Source: Istiophorus platypterus
Taxonomy: Eukaryota; Chordata; Actinopteri; Istiophoriformes; Istiophoridae
Length of the DNA stretch: 64,000 bases
Direction: 5' to 3'
Assembly (NCBI GenBank): GCA_016859345.1
Contig: CM029124.1
Coordinates: 14,760,980-14,824,979, forward strand
Of the stretch, positions 13,004 through 23,700 are shown piece after piece; within the stretch, counting starts at the first letter, position 1, and each line of letters opens with the position of its first letter. A program made the position numbers and the translations under genes. The notes below the pieces were generated by a model. That model did not search any database, was not told the DNA's origin, and worked only from the letters and a program-made list of their open reading frames with translations.

Positions 13004-13159
13004 ATGGTGCTTGGCGAGCTCTATCTCTATGGCTTTGGGGTCTCCTCCGGCCTTCCTCTGCTCATTGAGCAGCTCCTCGGTGTGGCTCATCCATGCCAGC
13101 AGCTCGTCTAGTGCATGCTGGAACTGGCCCAGGGCGAGAAGGCCTCCCTCCAGTTTGTG
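13004..13159 (-). CDS. dst: dst exon: spectrin rod
   Basis: 156 bp, phase 0/0. Encodes HKLEGGLLALGQFQHALDEL, then GDPKAIEIELAKHH. The donor is CACCAT|GTACAA, a weaker GT site. Confidence 0.95.
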
Positions 13160-13431
13160 CTGGATTAACGACAGATTTGAACCATTAGATGCTGCAGCAG
13201 GTGAAAGCACTTGACATGCATACATACAACGCATTTCACAGCTTTTTGAGTCACTGAAACCGCAGCTTGAAACCGCAGAGGTAAAATTTGTAAATTTCAA
13301 GGAGCTTTCAAAAAGATTTATTACATCAAAATCAGTGCAAATGGAAACCTTTAAAAACATTTACCTGATGTGATTCAGATGTAATGTATTTAATATCTCG
13401 TTTTGAATTTTTTGTGCTTCCCTTGTCTAAC

Positions 13432-13605
13432 CTGTCGGCTGATGATCTTCTCATCCAGATTGTCCCAGAGCATCTTGAGCTCAGACATTGGCTCCTGTAT
13501 GGTGCTGCGATCGGCCTCCTCTTTCACCTTCTTCAGCAGGAGGCCCGCCTGGTGGTTCAGCCGCTCCATCTCAATCTGCAGCTGGTACGCCTCTCCTTTG
13601 AACTC
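13432..13605 (-). CDS. dst: dst exon: spectrin rod
   Basis: 174 bp, phase 0/0. Encodes EFKGEAYQLQIEMERLNHQA, then EPMSELKMLWDNLDEKIISR. Confidence 0.95.
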
Positions 13606-13987
13606 CTGACAAAACCAGCCATACAGTGTTACACCCAATCAGTCAATGGAAGTACAAAGTCATACAGACAATACCAGCTTTGCCTTTTCAGCACAAGATT
13701 TGTATCACCCCACATCAAAGCAAATGTGACTACTATGAAGTTATTGTTACAGAGTCACCGTGACTGTAAAAAAACAGACCAACTAGGGTATGATATGAAT
13801 CAAGCGCTCAACATAAACACGGCTGGTAAATGACACAGACTCTGTAAAGGTGAATACTGCAGTAAAATTACAGAATGACTTAGCCAGACTAGTAATTAAT
13901 TAGCCAAAGCAGAATTTAATAACCATATTCTGAGAATAAAAGAAAAATTCTGCTTTTGTATGTTTAAACAGAAACACAAGACTGTAC

Positions 13988-14089
13988 CTTGAGTTCCACA
14001 ATCTGCTGCTTGACAGTTTCCAGGTCTGTGCCGACAGGTGTCATTGAATCCAGTTTGCCCTCCAGAATATCCACCCAGTCAAACATTCC
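13988..14089 (-). CDS. dst: dst exon: spectrin rod
   Basis: 102 bp, phase 0/0. Encodes GMFDWVDILEGKLDSMTPVG then TDLETVKQQIVELK. Confidence 0.95.
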
Positions 14090-14709
14090 CTGCGTACAAG
14101 GTGGGAAAGCATTGTTAATTCAGAGAAAACAAAGGTTAGTTCACCGGGAGTTCTGTTTAACGCTGGGTGTCACGTTTTACAATAAATCCTAAAGCTGGTC
14201 TACAAAAACAAACTCAATAATAACAAACAAGACTTAAAAATAAACATGGTCGTAAAAGAGTGTGAATGTGATCTTTATAGTTAAAGCAAAATTAAAGCAG
14301 CTGTGCAGAAGGTTCCCTTCTCACCATGAAAAGATCTTAGAATAACTTTATATTTATGAGTTAAAGTGTGCGCCAAATATAGAAGAACACTGTGGCTGGT
14401 GTTTATTGTTTCAAAATTAAGAGTTCTCACTTCACTCAACTGCAATAAAAAAGCACTATAAACTGTGGTTTCATCTCTAAAGCTTAAAAACTAACTGACT
14501 CACTTTCAAACACATAACTAGTGTATGTCCGCATGAGTAAGTACTTGTATATTCTCCTATTTGTTATACATTAAAAACATGTTTTTAAAAAAAAGGAATT
14601 TTAAAAAACCTGGGGTAAGTTTTTGAGTAGCTTCAACAAAGTTCCCAGACACCCATAAAGCATTTTATCGCATTGCCCTTGAGAGCCCTTGAAGCAGTGA
14701 TCAAAGTAC

Positions 14710-14811
14710 CTGCAGGCCATCTTGAAATTGCACAGCAGCCTGCATGGCTTCTTCCAGTCTCTCTGCTCTCTCCTTCCAAGTCTTGTTGAGATTCTCCCAG
14801 GCTGAATTCAC
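14710..14811 (-). CDS. dst: dst exon: spectrin rod
   Basis: 102 bp, phase 0/0. Encodes VNSAWENLNKTWKERAERLE then EAMQAAVQFQDGLQ. Confidence 0.95.
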
Positions 14812-14939
14812 CTGGCAAAATGATCCAAGTGTCACCACAAGCCACAGGTAGGCAAAGAAATATATCTACACTCCAAAGTATCAGCAAGTGAAGAAGAAAA
14901 AATGTCTCTGCAAAGACGGTCTTGAATGTAATCTATTAC

Positions 14940-15062
14940 CTCATCAAGACTTTTCTTTATCACAGGTTTATCAGGTTCCCCGCAGGCAGTCATTAGCTCT
15001 GCACCCTGGTTTTGAACCACATCAAGCTCTTCTTGCAGCCCGTCTATCTCCTCCTTAAATCC
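14940..15062 (-). CDS. dst: dst exon: spectrin rod
   Basis: 123 bp, phase 0/0. Encodes GFKEEIDGLQEELDVVQNQG then AELMTACGEPDKPVIKKSLD. Confidence 0.95.
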
Positions 15063-15159
15063 CTGTGAAAATAAAAAGCAGTTTTTAAAACAAAGAAATG
15101 CTCCCTCACTCTTAATTATCCATTAAGATTCGGTATTTTGATTTCAGGGATCTGTCTAC

Positions 15160-15386
15160 CTCCACAAATTCCTGCTGCTGTTTGACGACCGATGGATCGA
15201 CTCCGGGCTGCTCCAAGTCTCTCAGGAGGTCCTGGCTGTCTTTGATGGTGACAATGAGGGCGCAGTGGTCGCACCAGAACTTGTCTGCCAGGTCCATCAC
15301 ATCCAGCAGCTTCGCCTCTCGCTCCTCCTGCAAGGCCTGGATGTCATTCCACAGGAACACCATCTGGTCCAGTTTGTCTTGTACAG
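15160..15386 (-). CDS. dst: dst exon: spectrin rod
   Basis: 227 bp. Encodes VQDKLDQMVFLWNDIQALQE, then LADKFWCDHCALIVTIKDSQ and PGVDPSVVKQQQEFVE. Confidence 0.95.
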
Positions 15387-15836
15387 CTTGTGGGAAAAAC
15401 ACAAACAACAATTACAGTGAATATAAAATAAATCAAACACACATCTCAGTGCCTGAAAAAAGGAATGGCATTGCCTTAAAAGCTACACCAGGAGGAAATC
15501 TTACGCAATCCAGTACATGAAAAATCCAAATCCAAACTAAATTTAAGATCTTGAGCCAAGATTTTGAAGAATTATTTGACTGGTTTTGACAAAGCTTTGT
15601 CTTTTAATTGTGTTTATTATATTCCCCTGTTGACCTTTTATTATACAATTATTTATAATTTCTTTTACATACCTTAATGCTATGTCAAACCCCTACAACC
15701 AACAAAAGGCTTTTAACCTTTTTGTTGGACTATTAGAAAAAAAAAAATAATGGCTTTATTATGTAAAAAATGTCCTGCAAAATGAAATGGAAAGAAAAGA
15801 TATTAAACAAATATGACAATACTATATATACCATAC

Positions 15837-16068
15837 CTTTAGCAGATATGTCTTTATCTGCCCCTTCAGAACGTGCAATCATCTCCTCGCCTCGCTGTCG
15901 CAGTGTTTCATAAGAAGGCTGCAGTTTCTCCAAATCCACAGACACGGCCTTATTCTCAGCAATCTGCTCCTTGATCTTGTCCACCTCCACTGAGATGGAG
16001 GGAGGTTGTCGCAGGCGGTCGGCGATCCGTTCCAGGGATTCCAGCATAGGGTCAATTTTATCATGGAA
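15837..16068 (-). CDS. dst: dst exon: spectrin rod
   Basis: 232 bp. Encodes FHDKIDPMLESLERIADRLR, then QPPSISVEVDKIKEQIAENK and GADKDISAK. Confidence 0.95.
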
Positions 16069-16261
16069 CTGGTGGAGGACAAGGACAGGAATCACCTCAG
16101 TGTTTGTGCTTTATATAAGCAATATCATTGAAGACAGCTGGGGAAGTATTTGGCTAACCTGTTGCAGAAGGACAATGTATTTACCACAAAAAACAAGCTA
16201 TAGAACTAATTTGTGAAATCCGTTTGTAGACATCTTTTGAAAAATAAATAGCCGTATGCAA

Positions 16262-16460
16262 AGTAGAGCTAGAACGATTAGTTGATTAATCGATTAATCA
16301 ACTGACTGAAATTTATTCCAATATTTTGATATTGAAAGCAAAATACCAAAAATTACATTTCTCATTCTCTTAAAGAAGGATGTTTCACTGCTTTTTTTCT
16401 AGGTCATGAAAATAATTGAAATTGATTTAAATTAATTAATAATATAAATAATAATTTGTT
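16262..16460. repeat. Teleost MITE-like repeat with inverted ends
   Basis: Begins AGAGCTAGAACGATTAGTTG, with ATTAATCGATTAATCAACTG following, and ends TTGTTGCAGCCCA. The outer bases are roughly inverted (GCTAGAAC versus GTTGCAGC). Same family as 21735-22090. Confidence 0.65.
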
Positions 16461-16730
16461 GCAGCCCATAATAAAAAAAATCATGTTTTATAGTTTTAGA
16501 CAGTAAAATATGGTCACCATGTGAAAGCAACTTACTTATGATCTTTGAACCAAATAATAATATTCTCTCTTCAAAAATAGTAGTAAGGTTTAATTATATC
16601 AGACTTTTAAATATGGAATTTCTTTCAAATGTTACCATGGATGGACAGGACCCATTAAACACTGTCATATATATATATTTAAAATAGCCAACATTTCCTA
16701 AGAAACACCTTATAAACCACTGTTTCTCAC

Positions 16731-16934
16731 CTGGGTGGATTTAGAGATGGCCTCATCCAGAGTGGCAGCTCTCTGCTTGACATCAGCCTTCAGTTTGGTG
16801 TAAAGTTGGTCACTGGCCGTGTATTTCTCCCTGATGGGCACTCCCTCCACTGGGCTGAGTTCAAGTAACTGAGGCCCAGTCTTATTCATCTTGTCAATGT
16901 GGGGCTTGTGCTCGGCAATCAGCTCTCTCATTTG
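16731..16934 (-). CDS. dst: dst exon: spectrin rod
   Basis: 204 bp, phase 0/0. Encodes QMRELIAEHKPHIDKMNKTG then PQLLELSPVEGVPIREKYTA. KMNKTGPQLLELSP is the dystonin form. Confidence 0.95.
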
Positions 16935-17018
16935 CTGGAGAGGATACAACATATTCAGTTCACTTTTTCCATCATTTCAATAAGAGTGTTGTGCTGAGCA
17001 ACACCTTTGGCTTCTTAC

Positions 17019-17237
17019 CCTGAGTTCCTCTTGCTGCTGTCTGAGTGTGTCATACTCAATGGCAGGTGGGGGCAGCTGGCTGAAGGTGCTCAAGGTTTCC
17101 TGAAGCCAGGGCCACATCTCCTCATAGGTCTCCCAGAACTGACTGGCCAGAGACTGGGCTCGCTCCAGCTGCAGACAGCGCTCCGAGTTAAGCTGACTTA
17201 CGACGGCGTACTTCTCCAGGAGAGCCTGGGTCTTGGC
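17019..17237 (-). CDS. dst: dst exon: spectrin rod
   Basis: 219 bp, phase 0/0. Encodes AKTQALLEKYAVVSQLNSER, then QFWETYEEMWPWLQETLSTF and PPPAIEYDTLRQQQEELR. Confidence 0.95.
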
Positions 17238-17336
17238 CTGATTAAAAAAAGAGTTTAAAAAAAAAGGTTGTTTAACTTGTGTGCATTTTCTTAATGAATA
17301 AGCACCTGCTTGAAATTCAAAATAAATTCTTTTCAC

Positions 17337-17444
17337 CTTCAGGATTTCTTTCTCTTCTGGGTTTTTGCTGTTCATGATCGCCTTTCCTGTTTTCACAATC
17401 TCGTCCACAGCATCTTTGTGCCTCATGATGTCCATGGAGAAAAT
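17337..17444 (-). CDS. dst: dst exon: spectrin rod
   Basis: 108 bp, phase 0/0. Encodes IFSMDIMRHKDAVDEIVKTG then KAIMNSKNPEEKEILK. Confidence 0.93.
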
Positions 17445-17566
17445 CTGGAAAACCGGTAGAGTGAGTTTGGCTGGACGTTACAAAACAAACCGCTGTGTTT
17501 GCTGTACTTTGTTTAAATGGAGGCCTGTGTCTATCCCTATACACACACAAACTATGACGGGCTAAC

Positions 17567-17686
17567 CTTCTGTGCTTGGAGCTGAGCTGTGTTTTGGTCC
17601 TGCTCCAGCCGAATCTCGCCCATTGACAGCAGCTTCCTCTCTGCTTCAGTCAGCCAGGAGAGTTCAGTATCTGCAGCCTGTTCAAA
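17567..17686 (-). CDS. dst: dst exon: spectrin rod
   Basis: 120 bp, phase 0/0. Encodes FEQAADTELSWLTEAERKLL then SMGEIRLEQDQNTAQLQAQK. Confidence 0.95.
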
Positions 17687-17850
17687 CTGCAGATGGGCAA
17701 AAATACATTGTCACTCATGTTTCCCAATGCTGCAAAAACATTTCAAATTATGATTTGAAATACCAGAAAAAGGAGAAGGGGAAGAGTTAAATGGAAAAAA
17801 TAGAGAAAGCCAAATGAGAGGAAAGCAGTTTATTAAAGCCCCTGTTTTAC

Positions 17851-18057
17851 CTGCTGTGACTTGAGTATGTCAGCGTTGATCTGGTCCACCTGGTGTGTGA
17901 CGGTGTCACAGATAGCTCTGTACCGCTCATTATCCTCGGTCACCAGCTTATCAAGACCCTCACGAGTGTGCCAGGGGATCAGATCCAGGAGAGAACTGCT
18001 CAACTCATTCAGCTTGTCCATCACAGGTTTTTGGTCTTTGGTCTCCTTTAGCAAGGC
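17851..18057 (-). CDS. dst: dst exon: spectrin rod
   Basis: 207 bp, phase 0/0. Encodes ALLKETKDQKPVMDKLNELS, then LLDLIPWHTREGLDKLVTED. The LLxLxPWxxREGL motif is conserved. Confidence 0.94.
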
Positions 18058-18226
18058 CTTGACCAATTTGCAGGACGCACAGAAAACACCAATTTTAGAA
18101 TACTAATTGTACAGATGTGTTTTTGTGAAGCAAATCATTGTGCGTTAGAGGTAATTAATGCTAGAGATTACATCTGAAATTTATTTCTTTAAGAGCAAAT
18201 ACAGACCTTATTGTGTAAAGACGTAC

Positions 18227-18468
18227 CTTCTGCCTGCTTTGTGCATGAATGAGCTGCTCGCCCACTGGCTCCTGATCAGCAAAAGCACTGATCTCAGCCT
18301 CTACTGTCTCCAGCCAGGAGCTCAGGTCCTCATGAGTATGTTGTAGCTTGGAAGAGAGACTCAAAACACGTTCCAGTGTGTTCACAACATTGTCACTCAT
18401 AGAGTTGATCTCAGCATATTTGGCTTTTATTCCGTCCAGCTTGCCTTGGATAACAACCACCTCATCAC
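18227..18468 (-). CDS. dst: dst exon: spectrin rod
   Basis: 242 bp. Encodes DEVVVIQGKLDGIKAKYAEI, then HTHEDLSSWLETVEAEISAF, ending QSRQK. Confidence 0.93.
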
Positions 18469-18539
18469 CTTTAAATGGAAAGTAAATTATTGCATTTTAA
18501 TTTGAGGAATTTTGTATTTCTGCTGTAGAATTGCTTTAG

Positions 18540-18625
18540 AGCACAGTGGCAATGTTCTCATCTAACTCTTGGCAAGAAAGCAAATGACTGAATCTCCTAA
18601 AATGTCAAACCTTTCCTCTAAAAAG
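18540..18625. repeat. Fragment of the teleost TTGGCAAGA repeat family
   Basis: CATCTAACTCTTGGCAAGAA and CCTAAAATGTCAAACCTTTC resemble the end of the repeat at 19930-20295, in the same orientation. Confidence 0.55.
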
Positions 18626-18816
18626 GGGGCAGATGGGAAAATGCCAGTGCTTAGATTTTAACAAATGTTGTCATTTATGATTCCGAAAAAGACTTTGCCT
18701 ATTGTCATGCTGCGCCTCGAATAAGACAAGAAACCTATGATGTATATTACAGACGCAGAATTGTTCATTGCGATCCAGCTGTATGAACCGTATCACAGAC
18801 GTAAAGCCAGACATGC

Positions 18817-18901
18817 CTGTTGTTTGCTTCAGTAGCTCCATCCCATTAGTGATGGCTTGGTCAACATTCTTCTTCCTCAACTCAATATCACTTTGTAATG
18901 C
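18817..18901 (-). CDS. dst: dst exon: spectrin rod, GC donor
   Basis: 85 bp. Encodes ALQSDIELRKKNVDQAITNG and MELLKQTT. The donor is ACAACAG|GCATGT (GC). Joining to 18468 gives QTTGDEVVVIQGKLDG, as in the family. Confidence 0.91.
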
Positions 18902-19065
18902 CTGAAGACAAAATAAACCAACATTAGAAAAGGTCTTGAGAGTGAAACAACACTTTCCACTATAATTAATGTGTGACACACGAATCACTAAAATAAACAG
19001 AATGGTGATTGATGGAAATTAAATGAAAGGGCCACGTAATGCTCGGCATAAGGAGGAGTTTATAC

Positions 19066-19392
19066 CCGTTGTTCTCCCAGCTGCTTTTCAAGAACATCTA
19101 TTTTGTAGTCCTCCACTGACACTTCACCCAGCCTTGTGTGCACCTCGTTGAGCCAATTCATGAGAGCCACTTCATCCTCTCCAAACAGTTGGGCGTTTGC
19201 CAGAGCTTGCTGCAACATCTCGGCTTTCCTCCTGCATCGCTCCTGGAGCTCTATATAACTGGCCTGGGTGGTGTCCAGTTTGCACTGAACAAACTCCTTA
19301 TCATCCACTGAGCTCACAGTTTTGAGCATCTGACCCAGACTGACGGCCTGAAACAGGTCTTTACTGTGATTCATAATCTCCTCCTCTAAAGC
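19066..19392 (-). CDS. dst: dst exon: optional spectrin-repeat exon (327 bp)
   Basis: 109 codons, phase 0/0. Encodes ALEEEIMNHSKDLFQAVSLG, then AQLFGEDEVALMNWLNEVHT. An exon of this length and position is alternatively used in the mammalian spectraplakins, and its symmetric phase allows skipping here too. FGEDEVxLMNWLNEVH is the dystonin form. Confidence 0.93.
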
Positions 19393-19624
19393 CTGACCAC
19401 AGGGGATGGGAAACAAACCAAGGAAACAGGACACAAACAGAAAACACACACATAAAACAAAAATATCAAACTGAAATTTAATGAAAAACAGAATGGTAAA
19501 TAATAAAAAAGAATGGACTTAAAGTAACAAGCTAATGGATGAAACTGAATTCAGCTGAACATAACTGATTGTGTCAAAAAACATCCGAAAACATATGGTA
19601 ATGATGTAAAATGATGGATATTAC

Positions 19625-19784
19625 CTTGTGCTGAGAGATCTGATCTTCCAGCTTAGATGTCTCGGTGCCGATTGGCTCAGAGTTGGCCAGGTGTTTCTCT
19701 GTGGCGGTGAGCCACTCGCTCAGGGGCTCCAGAGTCTCGTGGAACTGCTGAGTGACCACTAAGATACTCTCTAGTTGCTTGTGC
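19625..19784 (-). CDS. dst: dst exon: spectrin rod
   Basis: 160 bp. Encodes HKQLESILVVTQQFHETLEP and LSEWLTATEKHLANSEPIGT, matching dystonin QQFHETLEPLNEWL. Confidence 0.94.
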
Positions 19785-19929
19785 CTGACATACAATGGCG
19801 ACAACAGCACTGGATTACTAACAAAGTTTAGTCGTCTCACTTATATGGACAGACACATTCTGCACAACCTCTCAGTTAGACTTTCATTTCCTCGCTGTGC
19901 ACTTCGAATTGACCTTCCTTAAATGAATA

Positions 19930-20295
19930 GCCTAATATTTTGGGAAGTATGCTAATTAACCTTATTGAGAGAGTTAAAAGAAAAGATAGATACCACTCTC
20001 ATTCTGTACAAATGATGCTATAGTCAGCAGCCGCTTAGCTCAGCTTAGCATAAAGACTGGAACAAGAAGGAGGCAGCTAGCCTGGCTCTGTCCAAATATA
20101 ACATAATCTGCCTACAAGCACCTCTAAAGATCCCTCATTAACATGTTATATGTTGTTTTTTTGAAGTGTGTGTGTTAAGCTACATCAACATGCTGCTAAA
20201 TATAGATTCATATCTACTGTATAACCATCCATCTAATTCTTGGCAAGAGTGAAAAAAGGTGCATTTCCTAAAATGTTGAACTATTCCTTTAAGCT
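19930..20295. repeat. Teleost interspersed repeat (TTGGCAAGA / AATGTTGAACTATTCC family)
   Basis: Contains CAGCAGCCGCTTAGCTCAGC, AGCATAAAGACTGGAACAAG, CTAATTCTTGGCAAGAG and AAAATGTTGAACTATTCCTT. I recognise this layout as a very common fish repeat. Lies in the intron 19785-20497. Confidence 0.65.
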
Positions 20296-20497
20296 TCGGT
20301 TGGAGGAAAGTAAAGGTGAATTTAGGAAATTGAAATTCTTTAGGTCATATTGCCACAACCAAATCTAGACAAAAATAAATAAATAGTTAAAACATTTTTA
20401 AATGGGTCAATAAAATCACAATGCTTTAAATCTTAGGGAAACTATTTTGAAGCGTAGCATTTACATTTACGTCAACATAAGCGGTGTTTATACAGAC

Positions 20498-20664
20498 CTG
20501 TTTTCGGCCTTTTTGAGCAGAGTGTCCCACCTCTGCCCCAGGCATTCGATCTCTTTCGCAATCTTCTCCTTATCTGTAGACTCTGCCAGTTCCGCGACCT
20601 TCCCTCCCTCTTTTTTTATCAGCTCCACTGTCGGCTTTCGGTCATCCAGAAGTCTCTGTAAGAG
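20498..20664 (-). CDS. dst: dst exon: spectrin rod
   Basis: 167 bp. Encodes LLQRLLDDRKPTVELIKKEG, then LGQRWDTLLKKAEN, with the final Arg split across the intron. Confidence 0.93.
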
Positions 20665-20908
20665 CTGTCAAAGGCAAACAAAGGATGAGAGTTATTGGGC
20701 GCCTTAACATGCTCTGACCGCATGCATCGCTCGGTGGTGAAAAACAGTAAATCAACAATGGATGTCAATTAAATAAGATGAATGGCAGAGTCATAATGTT
20801 TCATGGATTTTCTAGTGTTGACATGGAAAGATTAAAACAGGACTGCTGGTGTGTTCTGAGTACAGCCTCTATGTGTTTCTGTGTTTGTACTATATGATGC
20901 CAGCTTAC

Positions 20909-21079
20909 TTTCTGCTCTTGTATCTGCGCCTTGACCACTTTGAACTCCGCAGAGGGAGGTTTCTGATTGGCCACGAGCTCCTCTGTATCAGTCAACCAGC
21001 TGAGCAGGGACTCCAGAGCATCCTGGAACCTCCCACAATGCAACAGGGCTTCGTGCAGCTGGGCTGAACGTTCAGCAAT
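20909..21079 (-). CDS. dst: dst exon: spectrin rod
   Basis: 171 bp, phase 0/0. Encodes HEALLHCGRFQDALESLLSW, then NQKPPSAEFKVVKAQIQEQK. The donor is AAA|GTAAGC. Confidence 0.95.
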
Positions 21080-21263
21080 CTGCAGACAACATGGTAAATC
21101 TAGATGTCACCTGTTATGTGGCCATTTTAGAAGGTAAACCAATAACTCATCAACAAAGCAAGAAAACTCATGATATTGCTAATATATATTTGTATTTACA
21201 CTAATCACCAATAGCCAAAAGCAAATATCAGCCAGTCAGACCAGAAGTTAAGAAAAAAATAAC

Positions 21264-21425
21264 CTTTTTATTAAGAGTATTCCACTTAGCGTTGACACCC
21301 TCCAAGTCATCCTCAAGCTTCTTGGTGCTGGTGCCTTTGCCAGCATTTTGGATCAGGCCCTGGCCAAGGGAGTTGATGTCTTGAAGCTGCGTCTGCAATG
21401 GATCAATGTCCTCTTTCTGGAAAGT
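21264..21425 (-). CDS. dst: dst exon: rod, common to long and short isoforms
   Basis: 162 bp, phase 0/0. Encodes TFQKEDIDPLQTQLQDINSL and GQGLIQNAGKGTSTKKLEDD, then NAKWNTLNKK. This is the point where the alternative first exon joins the rod. Confidence 0.95.
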
Positions 21426-22431
21426 CTGAAGACAAATGGAATAAATCGAAATGAATATTTTATAAATGTCCAAACTAAAATATCATTAGTCTTACTTGGA
21501 GGTTCATTGAACAGTTTGAATTATTCAAAGAACAATGATTTCAATGATTCATTACTAGTTTTAATTGCATTTTGAAAATTAAGTATTTGACTCATTCTGG
21601 ACAACCGCCTTTTTACAGTGATTTTAATTTCAATGATTCTCTCTGTCATTACTATGTCCTATCAGAGGGGGCAACAATAAAATTAAATAACATTGGATGA
21701 TCTATAAGGAGACTTTACAGAGAAAAGGAGAGCTGCAAACACTGTTGATTCATTGATTAGGTGACTGACAAAAATAATCTGCAATGATTATGAGAATCAA
21801 TTAAGCCATTTGTCATTTTCAAGCAAAAATAATGAAAAAATACAAAAAATTCTCAAATGGCATTATTTGCTGATTTCCTCCGTTTTATATCTTATTAAAC
21901 CTTTGGGTTTTTGACCTTTGGCAAAGTAAAAAAAGATATTTGAAGAAATCACCTTAGAATCAATGATTTATGATTGGTCTTTTTTCACTATGTTCTTACA
22001 TTGTATAGACTGAATGATTAATCAATTATTTAAAAAATTATGGGCAGATTGATCATTGATGAAAATAATTGTTAGTTGAAGTCTGAGAAAAAAAAAAGGG
22101 GTTGAAATTATTCCAGGAAGTTCTCCCACTTCCTGAAATACAATTGCCACGACATCAGCTAAGGTTTAGTGTAAGAAAACAGCTGACACAATCAACGCTC
22201 TAAACAGTCAGCAGCTTCTGAAAGGACACAGCACAGCTAACTGTTAAAGACAGACTTCCAGGCTGAACTGGTAGACAGAACCTAATTTACCCATCATGTA
22301 ATCAAATATGCAAGAAAAGCCACGCCAGCAGCCCGGAAAGACTCATGTGAAAAGACGTATCGTCTAGCGGAACCTACTAGACCAGCTAATGGGCAAAACT
22401 CAGAAATGAAGAAAGCGGCTATTTTGGGCAC
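21426..22431 (-). other. dst: Intron with a teleost repeat
   Basis: About 1 kb. The central part, 21735-22090, is a MITE/SINE-like repeat listed separately. Nothing else supported. Confidence 0.7.
21735..22090. repeat. Teleost MITE/SINE-like repeat (ATTGATTAxG family)
   Basis: Contains TTGATTCATTGATTAGGTGA near one end, and ATGATTAATCAATTATTTAA with TGATCATTGATGAAAATAAT near the other. Ends are partly inverted (GAGCTGCAAAC versus GTTAGTTGAAGTC). Same family as 16262-16460 and 60332-61620. Confidence 0.6.
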
Positions 22432-23700
22432 CTGTGGGGAGAAATAGCCCAAAGGGTCCATTTCAGGACATGCAGCGATGTCTTTCAGTAAGGCCTCTAT
22501 CTCGTGCGCTCCAGTCTGCTGGAATGCCTGTAAACTTTTAGGCAGACAGGCCTCCACTGACTGCAGAAACTCCTCTAGCTCCTCCATGTTGTATTTGAAT
22601 ACTCCTTGTTGCACAGCACATGGCTGTGTTTGCTGGCGGCTCTCAATGGGCAGAGTTACAGAGTTTCCATATGTCTCAGGCTCTGTCACCACCACACTAA
22701 CCAACTCACAGTCATCCTGACATGACACATCCTCTACCAGCTCAGCAGTGGATATCTCATCATAGTCTGTTAAAGTCCTGGATCGCCATCCAGTGCTTTC
22801 GTTTAGAGTCCTTGAGGCTGACCCCGAGGAAGACCTCCCTGTAGAGTATTTGTATTCTCCATTGCTCATTGTATCCCTTTCACTGAGCTCCACCACACCA
22901 GATTCTGCCTTTCGTGGCTCCTGGACCAAGCTACTGCTGTGATAAAGAGACCGATTGTCCCTCGCGGGTGAGAACGGAAACTCCTCCTGCCCTGAGCTGA
23001 GCGATCGCAGGGTTTTCAGGTCCCCAGACATATGCATCGCCTCTGAAGATGACAGGCTCCTCGTACCAGGGCCTGCTCTTTTGTGGGAGCGATGAGCATG
23101 TCGCTCCCTCTCCACAGTAGGACTGTACAGACCTGAGTCCTCTTCAGACGTTAGTGAGCTGGTCATACTCTGCCCTCTTCTGCCATTGATCAAGCTAGGC
23201 CTCTCCACGCTCCCAGAGCACAAGGTTCCACTACGGCTGGCATATTCACCCAGATTAGTGGGGGCAAAAGTCCGCCACGACCTTCTGTGATGAGGATGGT
23301 CCTTCTTCTCTCCTCCCTGGAGTCGTGACTTCGGCAGGACCGTATCAGTCGCCCTGATTATGTTCCCATTGAGTTTAAGTCCATCAAAGACCGCCCGCTC
23401 GTCCACCAGAGCAGGCTTTCGGCTTCGGAGCTCAAATGAACTAGAAGCAGAGAGAACTCCATTTCCACACAGGCTGCTGAGGTCTAATGTGCGGTGCGTG
23501 TAAGGTAGGGTGCCTGTGAAGTGCCGAGAAGAAAGGCTGCCCTTGGAGCCCGAGTCTATCTGCTCATTGAGCCGGACAGTGTCATAAATGGATCTCTGGG
23601 GCACATAGCAGTCATCAATGTTCAGGTCCTCCTCCTCCCCCTTCCCCACACAGGAAGGGTTTTGTCTGAGGCAATCTGGTCTGCTCAGCGGTTTGCCCAT
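22432..23700 (-). CDS. dst: dst alternative internal first coding exon (short isoform N-terminus)
   Basis: 423 codons from ATG (AGCATGGGC context) to CCACAG|GTGCCC, phase 0. It begins MGKPLSRPDCLRQNPSCVGK, then EEEDLNIDDCYVPQRSIYDT, very like the N-terminus I recall for human MACF1 isoform 4. Gly2 with Ser6 fits an N-myristoylation motif. The middle is Ser/Arg/Thr-rich and disordered, with many RS/SP sites. The end (YNMEELEEFLQSVEACLPKS) is helical and leads into the rod at TFQKED. An in-frame GTG eight codons upstream was not used as the start. Such a protein would lack the actin-binding and plakin domains but keep the distal rod, EF-hands and GAS2. Confidence 0.9.
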
